DNA of 34,245 nt from Methanoregula sp. (lineage in GTDB: Archaea > Halobacteriota > Methanomicrobia > Methanomicrobiales > Methanospirillaceae): contig NZ_JAQTQD010000025.1 of assembly GCF_028712425.1 (NCBI RefSeq), positions 1 to 34,245 on the forward strand, in the 5' to 3' direction. How positions within the stretch are numbered: position 1 is the stretch's first letter; each line of letters begins with the position of its first letter. This document shows positions 24,840 through 32,731 of this stretch, piece by piece. The notes under the pieces were generated by a model. It made no database searches and was not told the DNA's origin. It was given only the letters and a program-made list of their open reading frames with translations. Position numbers and translations under genes: made by a program.

Positions 24840-25044
24840 TTTCTCTTCCCCGTTTGTGTCATGATATAATCTGAACCCGGCATCATATAACCTGTGGTAA
24901 ACGGGCGGAAGCGAATGATTGTAGGAGAATCCAGGCAGTTTTAAGGATGCTCTCCAGCCACGCATGTATTCATGTTAGACAATCTCGCAGTGCGGACCAC
25001 GCCATGCGGTAGTCTTCCTAAACAGGTCTTGGATGAAATGGTTC

Positions 25045-25051
25045 AAAAAAA
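25045..25051 (-). terminator. T7 tract after ndk
   Basis: On the minus strand TTCTTTTTTTGAAC follows the ndk stop by 3 nt, ending the rpl7ae-rps28e-rpl24e-ndk transcript. Upstream spacer 24840-25044 shows no gene I can support. Confidence 0.55.
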
Positions 25052-25054
25052 GAA

Positions 25055-25510
25055 TCAGTATTCGTACAACACGGACTCGTCGATCCGCTTGTAGTCGAAT
25101 ACTTCAGTGGTTTTGAAATGGATCCCGATCTCGCGGGCTGCACTCTCTGGGGAATCGGCGGCATGGATTACATTCCTGCCAATGTCGATCCCGAAGTCGC
25201 CGCGGATTGTTCCCGGCGCGGCTTCCTGGGGGTTTGTGGAACCGACCACTTTTCTGACGATCGCTGCCACATTCCTTCCCTCCCACACCATGAGGAAGAC
25301 CGGTCCGCTCATGATGTATTCCTTCATCGAGGGGAAGAAGGGTTTTGAAAGGTGTTCCTTGTAATGTTCTGTCACCCGCTGTTCCGGTAACTTCTCGAAG
25401 CGGGCAGCCACGAGCTTGAGGCCTTTTGCCTCGAGCCGGGAGACGATCTCCCCGACGAGGCCGCGCTGGACACCGTCGGGCTTGACCATCACAAAGGTGC
25501 GATCCAGCAT
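25055..25510 (-). CDS. ndk: Nucleoside diphosphate kinase
   Basis: Transfers phosphate from NTPs to NDPs through a phosphohistidine. 151 residues from ATG 25510, with all NDK landmarks: [18 protein letters not shown] at the N-terminus, the nucleotide-binding [37 protein letters not shown], and the active-site histidine about H116 in [10 protein letters not shown]. It begins 5 nt after the rpl24e stop, last gene of a ribosomal protein operon, a classic archaeal arrangement. Confidence 0.97.
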   Translation of the reverse strand: MLDRTFVMVKPDGVQRGLVGEIVSRLEAKGLKLVAARFEKLPEQRVTEHYKEHLSKPFFPSMKEYIMSGPVFLMVWEGRNVAAIVRKVVGSTNPQEAAPGTIRGDFGIDIGRNVIHAADSPESAAREIGIHFKTTEVFDYKRIDESVLYEY

Positions 25511-25515
25511 GGGGA

Positions 25516-25707
25516 TCACTCCTTGCCGAGTGCTTTCCTGCCGGCGTTTGTCCACTGGACACGGCGCGGGACCCGGCCGAGCTTGTGGTTGTTCTGGCAC
25601 TTGGTGCTGCAGAAGTAGAAGATGGAACCGTCCTTCTTCACAAACATCTTGCCGGTGCCGGGCTCGAGCTGGCTGCCGCAGAAACTGCAGATATGCTGTT
25701 CAACCAT
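25516..25707 (-). CDS. rpl24e: Large-subunit ribosomal protein L24e
   Basis: 63-residue zinc-ribbon protein of the 50S subunit. The four zinc ligands are C7, C10 (CSFCG), C33 and C37 (FCSTKC). The core [12 protein letters not shown] and the C-terminal [11 protein letters not shown] are characteristic. It lies 3 nt after the rps28e stop and 5 nt before ndk. Confidence 0.96.
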   Translation of the reverse strand: MVEQHICSFCGSQLEPGTGKMFVKKDGSIFYFCSTKCQNNHKLGRVPRRVQWTNAGRKALGKE

Positions 25708-25710
25708 CGT

Positions 25711-25920
25711 TTACCGCCTCGAGAGTTTCTTTGCTTCGCGCTCGGTCTCAAGGAGCATGATGACGTCTCCTTCACGGATCGGGCCCACAGTGTTGCGGGT
25801 GATGATCCGTCCCTTGTTGTTGCCGTCGAGGATACGGCACTTGACCTGCATTGCCTCACCGTGCATGCCGGTTGAGCCAACGACCTCGATTACTTCTGCC
25901 GGCGTTGCATCGTCTGCCAT
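25711..25920 (-). CDS. rps28e: Small-subunit ribosomal protein S28e
   Basis: 69-residue OB-fold protein of the 30S subunit. Diagnostic stretches are [40 protein letters not shown] and the ending [12 protein letters not shown]. Second gene of the rpl7ae operon, 10 nt after it. Confidence 0.97.
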   Translation of the reverse strand: MADDATPAEVIEVVGSTGMHGEAMQVKCRILDGNNKGRIITRNTVGPIREGDVIMLLETEREAKKLSRR

Positions 25921-25930
25921 GGTCAGAACC

Positions 25931-26299
25931 TCACGCCTTCAGCGCGGCAAGCTGCTTGGCAAGATCGTCAATCGTCTCTTTTGCCTTACCGGGCTTGACA
26001 ATGGCTGCCGCGGCGGATCCAACGTCAAGGCCGCTTGCGGCACCGATGTCGTTTTGTTTGTTGATGAAGATGTAGGGGACCTTCTTCTCTTCGCAGAGAG
26101 GACCAAGGTGCATCACGATCTCTTCTGGCTCTACGTCGGCACCGATGACAACGAGGGCGGCGATGCCGCGTTCAATGGCTTTTGTTGCCTCGTTGGATCC
26201 CTTCTTGATCTTTCCTGTGTCTCTTGCAGCTTCAAGGGCTTCGAGCGCCTTGTTCTGGAGCTCCTCAGGAGCTTCTGTCTTAACGTAACCTTTTGCCAT
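25931..26299 (-). CDS. rpl7ae: Ribosomal protein L7Ae (k-turn RNA-binding protein)
   Basis: 122-residue RNA-binding protein. It is part of the 50S subunit, and in archaea also of C/D and H/ACA RNPs and RNase P, recognising k-turn RNA. Motifs are [27 protein letters not shown], the RNA-binding core, and [26 protein letters not shown] 26299 is preceded by a strong Shine-Dalgarno (GAGGTGA). It leads rps28e, rpl24e and ndk. A k-turn-like hairpin lies directly in front of the SD, suggesting autoregulation. Confidence 0.97.
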   Translation of the reverse strand: MAKGYVKTEAPEELQNKALEALEAARDTGKIKKGSNEATKAIERGIAALVVIGADVEPEEIVMHLGPLCEEKKVPYIFINKQNDIGAASGLDVGSAAAAIVKPGKAKETIDDLAKQLAALKA

Positions 26300-26309
26300 A
26301 ACTCACCTC

Positions 26310-26334
26310 ATTCAGGAGTGTATGCTCCTTCATT
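26310..26334 (-). promoter_or_regulatory. Candidate k-turn hairpin in the rpl7ae leader
   Basis: On the minus strand, AATGA-AGGAG-CATACA-CTCCT-GAAT forms a 5-bp stem flanked on both strands by GA, giving the tandem sheared G-A pairs of a k-turn. The preceding AAU supplies a three-base bulge ending in U, as in box C/D k-turns. The canonical (outer) stem is weak. The element abuts the Shine-Dalgarno GAGGTGA (26303-26309). TGATGA, a box C-like word, lies just upstream. Confidence 0.5.
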
Positions 26335-26380
26335 ACTCATCAGTAAGCAATGATGTAGCCATATCAGTTCGACAGGAACG

Positions 26381-26393
26381 GAAATAAAGGTTT
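26381..26393 (-). promoter_or_regulatory. TATA-like element of the rpl7ae operon
   Basis: Minus-strand ACCTTTATTTCC, about 85 nt before the rpl7ae ATG. The implied leader of about 60 nt would contain the k-turn candidate. Confidence 0.4.
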
Positions 26394-26453
26394 GTGCCAC
26401 GATGGGTAAAGTGCACACATGGCAGCCTGCTACCCGGAACGTGTATCTCTGGA

Positions 26454-28469
26454 TTATGCAGAAAGCCGATATATGGAAGTAGTTCCTTCTGAATAGATCT
26501 TTGTTAATCCGGATGCCGGAAGGGAGACACTGTATCGTTCATATTCGGAACTCCCGACATAGAGAAGGGTGGCATTGTATTTTTTCATGAGCGGGATGGT
26601 CAGTTCCGGCTGTTCATAGATATCCCGGACATCGTCTTTTCGTTCAGAGAACCAGCCGCTCGTATCTCCCCTCCACATGTATTCATGGAATGGCTGGCCG
26701 ATGATTGCCGGAATTCCCGTGAACGAGGACACCCGTGAGTAGTACGAATAGTCCCCGTTTTCTGCTTCCACAAGGATCTCACCTTCGGGAAGCGTGCGGA
26801 GATAAGCAACCGCACCGGCATCTCCCGGGTGCGAAGCGGAGAGATACTCAAGTCCGTCAAGAGTGTTGGTACCGTATCCGGAATTGTAGGAAACCATGAA
26901 CGGCGCAGCAAAGAGGAAAAGAACGATCCCGAGGATTGCTGCTGTCGTGATCCGGTCTGAAAAAACCGGGATGCGTCCCCATCTCCCCAGCCACTGCCCG
27001 ACCATGACCAGTGCAGCGGTACCGAGCATCAGCCATGCGGGAAGATAACACTTGAAGACCGTGTTCATGCGGAAGAAGGTCTCCCCCATGTTGTCCTTCA
27101 TGTATACGAGTTCGCAGATCACGAGAATGGCCAGACCGAATGCCGCAAGAAGATCGGGAAAATCCCGGTCGGCTTTTGCTACAAGATAAACGAGGGGGAT
27201 GATGGCAATCGCTGCAGCGATGTACCCGGCAAGGGCGAAAGGCAGGCAGGCAATGAGGAGCCACGGCCGTTTCCGGAACTCCGGGACAAGCAGCGCGATA
27301 AAGATGGCAATGAAGATGCCATTCACCCAGAGGAACTCGACCGGATCTGATGGTGTCCTGACAAATGCAATCGCCCCGGTCTGTGTCTGCAGCTGGAGAT
27401 AGAAGGGAAGGTAACAAAGAATCGAGATGGGGGGCACGGTAAAGAGGAATGCCCAGGTGTCTTTTCCCAACGATGCCCGGTTTCTCCAGATGAGGAGAAA
27501 TGCGATAATCAGCACAAGGGGTGCATAGATGAGAACATCCCAGGTGTTGAAGAGCGGCATTGAACCAAGACTGAGGGAAACCAGGATCGTTACTATGGCT
27601 TTTTGAACCTTGTCCAGGGACTCCCAGTTCCGGTAAACAAAAAGGAGGAGCAGGATAAGGAAGAGCTGGTTGAAGATCGAGACAACATGGGCATGGACAT
27701 CACCCCAGACAAATGAGAAGAGGGGATACTCGTTGATGGTATTGGTGATGGTCCGGGTTCCCAGCCAGGAGAGTGATGCATCATAGGCCGGATTCACCGC
27801 TGATCCGGTGATGAGCTGGTAGACAAGTGCCGGGTTGGGGAGGATGAGCACGATAAGCGGGAGCCAGCGGAAACGATCGAGTAGCAGGGTTCCTATGGCA
27901 TAAAGGCTGATCGCGGAAAGGGCGAACACGGTAGGGAGCGACAGGTTGAACGCGATCGCGGAAGAAACCCCGCTGACGATGGCAAGGCAGCCGAGCATCC
28001 AGTACCCGAGATAGTAATAGACATTGAGCGTGCCTTCGGCAAACCAGGGATCGAGCGGGGGGACAACCGGATTCAGGATAACCGATGCAAGGAAGCCGTG
28101 GTCCATGAATTTCTCGGCATAGGTGATGGTCGGGTTCACGAACCGGACATCCAGCATGATGAGGAAGGTAACGAGGAAGAGGGCCTCCCAATGCCACTGG
28201 GTTTTCAGGTCACGGATCTGGTAGTTCCGCTTGCAGAGGTGCCATGCTGCAAGGATAATGAAGGGAATAAGGGCTGTATGGATGGGGATCCGGGTGAGTC
28301 CGCAATACCAGGAAAGGATGGTAAAGACAAGAAGCGACGCAGGGAACGCAACAGGAAACGCGAAGCGGCCAAAGGTCTTTTTCAGGGATGGATACAGTGA
28401 GAGCTGCAGGAATGTAAGGACCGCAAGCCAGCTGAGTACGGCAATGATCTGCTGTTCAGGTGCCGTCAG
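26454..28469 (-). CDS. DUF2298 (YYY-type) multispanning membrane protein with no canonical start codon
   Basis: Large polytopic membrane protein of the DUF2298 family, whose members resemble glycosyltransferase-C type proteins and occur in archaeal and some bacterial surface-glycan clusters. The first ATG is at 28157 (567 aa, MLDVRFVNPTITYAEKFMDHG). The frame is open a further 117 codons upstream and encodes clear membrane helices (AVLSWLAVLTFLQLSLY; GRFAFPVAFPASLLVF) that look like the family's N-terminus. No ATG, GTG or TTG exists there. The best candidate start is CTG 28469, seven nt after GGGGGT, giving 671 aa; ATT/ATC at about 28445 are alternatives. Family motifs include VYYYLGYW, EYPLFSFVWGDVHAHV and FFRMNTVFKCYLPAW. 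It is the last gene of the glycan operon, overlapping the flippase gene by about 14 nt. Confidence 0.8.
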   Translation of the reverse strand: MTAPEQQIIAVLSWLAVLTFLQLSLYPSLKKTFGRFAFPVAFPASLLVFTILSWYCGLTRIPIHTALIPFIILAAWHLCKRNYQIRDLKTQWHWEALFLVTFLIMLDVRFVNPTITYAEKFMDHGFLASVILNPVVPPLDPWFAEGTLNVYYYLGYWMLGCLAIVSGVSSAIAFNLSLPTVFALSAISLYAIGTLLLDRFRWLPLIVLILPNPALVYQLITGSAVNPAYDASLSWLGTRTITNTINEYPLFSFVWGDVHAHVVSIFNQLFLILLLLFVYRNWESLDKVQKAIVTILVSLSLGSMPLFNTWDVLIYAPLVLIIAFLLIWRNRASLGKDTWAFLFTVPPISILCYLPFYLQLQTQTGAIAFVRTPSDPVEFLWVNGIFIAIFIALLVPEFRKRPWLLIACLPFALAGYIAAAIAIIPLVYLVAKADRDFPDLLAAFGLAILVICELVYMKDNMGETFFRMNTVFKCYLPAWLMLGTAALVMVGQWLGRWGRIPVFSDRITTAAILGIVLFLFAAPFMVSYNSGYGTNTLDGLEYLSASHPGDAGAVAYLRTLPEGEILVEAENGDYSYYSRVSSFTGIPAIIGQPFHEYMWRGDTSGWFSERKDDVRDIYEQPELTIPLMKKYNATLLYVGSSEYERYSVSLPASGLTKIYSEGTTSIYRLSA

Positions 28470-29430
28470 GTCTCTTACCCCCGTTGAACTTTGTGTTGAC
28501 TGCCTCTTTTATACTGGGAATCACCCAGTCCCCGAGATAGTAAATCGATATGATTCCCCCGGCCAGTGTCACAATGTTCTTGATCAGGTGATCGATGACC
28601 GCGATCAGGGTTGCAACCGCCGGGCTCACCCCGGCAAGACCGAATGTCAGGGCAAGGGAGAGTTCGTACGTCCCCATCCCCCCGGGTGTAAGCGGTACTG
28701 CTTTTACGAGGTTCCCGATGACCACAGCAAGCACGACAACAGCAAAAGGTATCTGCTGTTCAAACATCATGACAACCGCATAACAGACGAGGATGTCGAG
28801 GAGCCAGATGAGAATGGATGAAGATCCGAGCATCACGATAGAACGGAGGGTGAGCGAGGCCCGTTTGATCTCGTGGAGCATGTTGAGGATGATGGCAATG
28901 TACTGATTCCCGGAAGTGAACCTGCCGACAACGACCAGGAATCCAAAGAACGCAATCCCGGCAACAAGCGGGACGATGATGAGTGTCAGGAACCAGGATG
29001 GTGCGTTGATGACAAAGAAGACCGAGATAGCCCCAAGCAGCGCAACGGTGAAAATATCAAAGACTCTTTCCACGACAATCGACGATACGCCTTCAGAATA
29101 GGTGGTGTTATATTCGTGCTTCAGGATGAAGACACGGACAAAGTCACCGAGCCTTGCAGGCACGACAAGGTTGACCGTCTGGCTGACAAAGATGCATGCC
29201 ATGGAAACGGTCATCTTCACGGAGTAATTCAGGCCGGCAAGGATTTTCCGGTACCTCCACCCGCGAAGGACCCATGCCATGAGGCAGATAGCAATTCCGA
29301 TGAGGAGGAACGCCGGAACAATGTGCTGAAACGCAACAAGGAGATCATCCCACACACTGTACAGCATGTACCCGATGATACCTGCGGCAAACAGTGTCGG
29401 GATTACGATGGCGCTAATCTTTCGATACAT
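28456..29430 (-). CDS. Flippase-like / lysylphosphatidylglycerol synthase TM-family protein
   Basis: 324-residue integral membrane protein with about eight helices. The sequence words VVPARLGDFVRVFIL and VKAVPLTPGGMGTYELSL are typical of the LPG_synthase_TM (UPF0104/AglD-tail-like) family, thought to move or anchor lipid-linked intermediates. ATG 29430 lies inside the end of the glycosyltransferase gene (17-nt overlap). It ends in the soluble tail KFNGGKRPDGT, whose codons overlap the presumed start region of the DUF2298 gene. Confidence 0.88.
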   Translation of the reverse strand: MYRKISAIVIPTLFAAGIIGYMLYSVWDDLLVAFQHIVPAFLLIGIAICLMAWVLRGWRYRKILAGLNYSVKMTVSMACIFVSQTVNLVVPARLGDFVRVFILKHEYNTTYSEGVSSIVVERVFDIFTVALLGAISVFFVINAPSWFLTLIIVPLVAGIAFFGFLVVVGRFTSGNQYIAIILNMLHEIKRASLTLRSIVMLGSSSILIWLLDILVCYAVVMMFEQQIPFAVVVLAVVIGNLVKAVPLTPGGMGTYELSLALTFGLAGVSPAVATLIAVIDHLIKNIVTLAGGIISIYYLGDWVIPSIKEAVNTKFNGGKRPDGT

Positions 29431-30130
29431 GGATCTGCCACCATAACCGGAGGATTGATCTGCCCATCGTGAAGATATCCTTTGCCTTCACGGTTGTCCC
29501 TTTTCCCGCCCTCCAGCGGACTGCGAATTCCTTAACGCGACAGCCCTTCCGCTGGCCCCTGACAAGGAGCTCTGTGTCCCAGAACCAGTGGGTGTCACGG
29601 ACGGTGGAAAGGATGGGAAGAATTCGCTCGCGGTTGAATGCCTTGAACCCGCACTGGTGGTCGAATACCGTGCTGGACAAGAACAACCGCACGAGAAAAT
29701 TATAGGAGCGGCTCGCGATCTCCCGGCCGCCTGTCCGGATAATGTCACTGTCCGGCATGAGTCGCGAACCTGTTGCCATGTCATACCCATCACGGATCGC
29801 CCCGATAAGTTCCGGGAGGTGCTGCATATCCGTTGCAAGATCGACATCGAAATAACAGACAATCGATCCTCTGGCTTCCTGTATCGCACGGTTGAGTGCC
29901 TTGCCACGGCCTTGCCGGGCATCGCTGTGGAGGAGGCGGACCCGCGGGTCTGTCCTGCCAAACTCTTCAACAATGGCAGCGCTCCCATCTGAGCTCCCGT
30001 CTTCAGCAACAAGGATCTCAAATGACGGGGATATGCCGGAGAGGATCCTGATGGAAACGGGAAGTGCCCTCTCAAGGGAATCCCGGTCGTTGTAGACCGG
30101 GATGATGGCGGTCACTTCAGGTGCTGCCAT
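29414..30130 (-). CDS. Family 2 glycosyltransferase, dolichyl-phosphate sugar synthase-like
   Basis: 238-residue GT-A fold enzyme. It has the N-terminal TAIIPVYND, AEDGSSDGS, GRGKALNRAI, the metal-binding DVD at about residues 95-97 (YFDVDLATD), and FDHQCGFKAFNRE plus HWFWDTELL, as in DPM1/ALG5-type transferases that load sugars on dolichyl or polyprenyl phosphate. There is no membrane helix. ATG 30130 has AGGAG 8 nt upstream and overlaps the end of the oxidoreductase gene by 14 nt. Confidence 0.92.
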   Translation of the reverse strand: MAAPEVTAIIPVYNDRDSLERALPVSIRILSGISPSFEILVAEDGSSDGSAAIVEEFGRTDPRVRLLHSDARQGRGKALNRAIQEARGSIVCYFDVDLATDMQHLPELIGAIRDGYDMATGSRLMPDSDIIRTGGREIASRSYNFLVRLFLSSTVFDHQCGFKAFNRERILPILSTVRDTHWFWDTELLVRGQRKGCRVKEFAVRWRAGKGTTVKAKDIFTMGRSILRLWWQIHVSKD

Positions 30131-31352
30131 GGATCTTTCTCCTGATGCATTCGGCAACCTCCAGACCTGCCCGTACTGATCCCTCCATGCTCCGTTCGGG
30201 ATAATTCGTTTTGGAGAACATTCCTGCCATGAAGAGCCCGTCCTGCTCGTATGCCGGCAGGAGGTTCCGGTACCCCACTGTATAGACAGGCCCAGCCCAC
30301 GGGTCGACAGCCATCCGGTGCCAGTGGATCTCGCGTTCGGGGACAGCAAATCTCCTGCAGAAGTCTGCGATCATCCGTTCATCGAGCTGGTGGGGGACTG
30401 TCCCGGAGAAATAGGAGGCAAGATAAACGATGTGCTCGCCGTAGCGTTCCTGTGGAATAAAGTTTGTATGCGACACAACGGCGCCATACGGTGCCGATTC
30501 TTTCATGTTGAGCCAGTATATTCCTTCCGTTACCTGGCGATCCAGGGCAAGGGTCATGCAGGCTGCTCCCTGGTAAGGGATATGCGGGAGAGCCGGCCCA
30601 CCCATCCGCTCCAGTTCGTGCGGGGGGATTGTGGAGATGACCGCATCGAAATGCATCCCGTTAAGGATCCATCCGTTCCCCTGTTTTTCAAGGGATGTGG
30701 CAGGAACCTGCTTCTGGATCCGTCCGCCTTTTGCTGTTATCGATGATTCGAGCGCGGAGATTACCTGATGGAATCCTCCATTCAGGTAACCCAGTCTCTC
30801 CCCGGAAACGCCGCGGTTCGACCGGATGGCGATTCGGCTGATGAGCCATGCTGCCGAGACCTCGCTTCTCCTGTCGCCGAATTTACTTTTCAGCAGGGGT
30901 TCGAAGAATGATGCATAGACATTGGAGCCCAGGTTCTCGATGATATACTGCTCTGCAGGGATGGCGTCGAGTCCGGCAAGATCGATCTTTTTTGCCTTAA
31001 CCGTGAGCCAGGCCAGTTTTGCCTTATCGGGGAGGGTAAGTTCAGGGTAGGCGAGGATCTGCCCGGGTGTGTTGAGCGGAAAAATCCGACCCCTTGCATA
31101 ATACCCGGTTGTCCCGGTGATCCATTCCAGCTTCCCGGAAAGGCCCAGCCGTTCCAGGAGCGAGAACAATGCAGTATCGGTGGCGAAGCAGTGATGATAG
31201 TACCGCTCGATCCAGTAATCTTTCATGTTGTAGGAAGAGAGACATCCCCCAAGATAGGGCAGTCTCTCAAAAAGATGGATCTCGTGTTCGCTGGAAAGAG
31301 CGTCCGCTGCAACAAGGCCGGTCAATCCACCCCCGATAATGCTGATCTTCAT
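30117..31352 (-). CDS. FAD-dependent oxidoreductase, protoporphyrinogen oxidase/amine oxidase-like
   Basis: 411-residue flavoprotein whose N-terminal dinucleotide-binding motif is IIGGGLTGLVAADAL (GGGLTG at 7-12), followed by the flavin-contacting HLFERLPYLGGCLSS. The C-terminal region GLFMAGMFSKTNYPERSMEGSVRAG is the second FAD contact. Relatives occur beside glycosyltransferases and flippases in surface-polysaccharide clusters, where their reaction is mostly unassigned; haem synthesis is unlikely from this context. ATG 31352 was chosen because the FAD motif begins there; a TTG lies three codons upstream. First gene of the operon. Confidence 0.87.
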   Translation of the reverse strand: MKISIIGGGLTGLVAADALSSEHEIHLFERLPYLGGCLSSYNMKDYWIERYYHHCFATDTALFSLLERLGLSGKLEWITGTTGYYARGRIFPLNTPGQILAYPELTLPDKAKLAWLTVKAKKIDLAGLDAIPAEQYIIENLGSNVYASFFEPLLKSKFGDRRSEVSAAWLISRIAIRSNRGVSGERLGYLNGGFHQVISALESSITAKGGRIQKQVPATSLEKQGNGWILNGMHFDAVISTIPPHELERMGGPALPHIPYQGAACMTLALDRQVTEGIYWLNMKESAPYGAVVSHTNFIPQERYGEHIVYLASYFSGTVPHQLDERMIADFCRRFAVPEREIHWHRMAVDPWAGPVYTVGYRNLLPAYEQDGLFMAGMFSKTNYPERSMEGSVRAGLEVAECIRRKIHGST

Positions 31353-31544
31353 GGCTGACAATCTATAGTACTTTTGGGGCCGAAATGAAAAAGGCTCCGG
31401 AAAAAGCGCCGGATTTGCCGGAATTACCTCGTAATCTCATAACAAAGTTTTTGAACTGCCGAAATAAAAGGTTCATATCAGCAAAAGGACTTAAAAGAAT
31501 TAAAAGAAATTATTATCTGTTAGCCCATTGGATGGTGTCACCGG

Positions 31545-32723
31545 ATGCGGGTATTTTTCATAGGATTTGGCCAGGCGGGCGGCAAAATTGTCGATATGTT
31601 CATCGATCAGGACAGGAAGCTCGGTACAAACAGTTTTCGAGGAATTGCCGTCAATACCGCACGAACGGACCTGATGGGATTGAAAAATATTGAACTGAGG
31701 GACCGGATCCTGATTGGCCAGACGATGGTCAAGGGTCATGGAGTAGGCACCGACAACGTGACCGGGGCCCGGGTTACTGCAGACGAGATCGACAGCATCA
31801 TCAGCGCCATCGACAGCCGGGGCACACATGACGTTGATGCCTTTGTCATCGTTGCAGGACTGGGAGGAGGGACGGGTTCCGGGGGTTCCCCGGTACTGGC
31901 ACGCCACCTCAAGCGGATCTACCGCGAACCGGTGTATGCTCTGGGTATCATTCCGGCACCGGAAGAAGGGAGGCTTTACTCCTATAATGCTGCAAGAAGC
32001 CTGACAACCCTCGTGAATGAAGCGGACAATACCTTCATTTTCGATAACAGCGCCTGGAAAAACGAGGGCGAGAGTGTCAAGACCGCGTTCCAACGCCTGA
32101 ACAACGAGGTTGTAAGAAGGTTCGGTGTTCTCTTCCGCGCCGGAGAAGTCGGCAGGATGGGCGTTGGCGAGATGGTCGTTGATTCCAGCGAGATCATCAA
32201 TACCCTCCGTGGCGGGGGTATCACCTCTGTCGGTTATGCGATAAGCGAGGTGCAGAGCAAGGCCACCAAGGAGAGGAAGGGACTTCTCGGGGGCTTAAAA
32301 GACAAGTTCGCGGCAAAGAGGGAAGCAAACGAGGAGGTTCTGCTAGGTGAAGACAGGTCTGCTAAGATCGTTGCCCTGGTCCGGCGGGCAATGCTTGGAC
32401 GGCTGACTCTCCCCTGCGATTACTCCACTGCCGAGCGGGCGCTGGTTCTCCTTGCCGGCCCACCGGATGAGATGGACAGAAAGGGCGTGGAGAAAGCGAA
32501 GAGCTGGGTTGAAGAGAATATTGCCGGTGTCGAAGTGCGTGGCGGCGACTACCCGGTCAACAGCGAGTACGTTGCCGCCGTTGTTATGCTGGCAACCGTT
32601 GGCAATGCGCCCAGGATCAAGGAACTCCTTGATATTGCCAAAGAAACAAAAGAAGATGTTATAAAGTCAAAGGAGAAAAAAACGAGTATGTTTGAAGAAG
32701 GGATTGATCCCTTGTTCGAGTGA
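31545..32723 (+). CDS. cetZ: CetZ-type tubulin/FtsZ superfamily GTPase
   Basis: 392-residue cytoskeletal GTPase. The N-terminal FFIGFGQAGGKIVDMF and the tubulin signature GGGTGSG (about residues 107-113), followed by GIIPAPEEGRLYSYNAARSL, are more like archaeal CetZ than FtsZ. CetZ proteins control cell shape in haloarchaea. After the GTPase domain there is a charged lysine-rich stretch (KDKFAAKREANEE), a second domain, a linker, and a short acidic C-terminal tail (MFEEGIDPLFE) reminiscent of partner-binding tails. TATA-like ACTTAAAAG lies about 55 nt upstream. It ends 8 nt before a membrane-anchored protein gene. Confidence 0.9.
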   Translation: MRVFFIGFGQAGGKIVDMFIDQDRKLGTNSFRGIAVNTARTDLMGLKNIELRDRILIGQTMVKGHGVGTDNVTGARVTADEIDSIISAIDSRGTHDVDAFVIVAGLGGGTGSGGSPVLARHLKRIYREPVYALGIIPAPEEGRLYSYNAARSLTTLVNEADNTFIFDNSAWKNEGESVKTAFQRLNNEVVRRFGVLFRAGEVGRMGVGEMVVDSSEIINTLRGGGITSVGYAISEVQSKATKERKGLLGGLKDKFAAKREANEEVLLGEDRSAKIVALVRRAMLGRLTLPCDYSTAERALVLLAGPPDEMDRKGVEKAKSWVEENIAGVEVRGGDYPVNSEYVAAVVMLATVGNAPRIKELLDIAKETKEDVIKSKEKKTSMFEEGIDPLFE

Positions 32724-32731
32724 GGTTGAAG

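Noticed and set aside
24973-25095. 40-codon plus-strand frame (MLDNLAVRTTPCGSLPKQVL...) between ndk and the small membrane protein
   Set aside because: No SD, overlaps the 3' end of ndk on the opposite strand and has no recognisable pattern.
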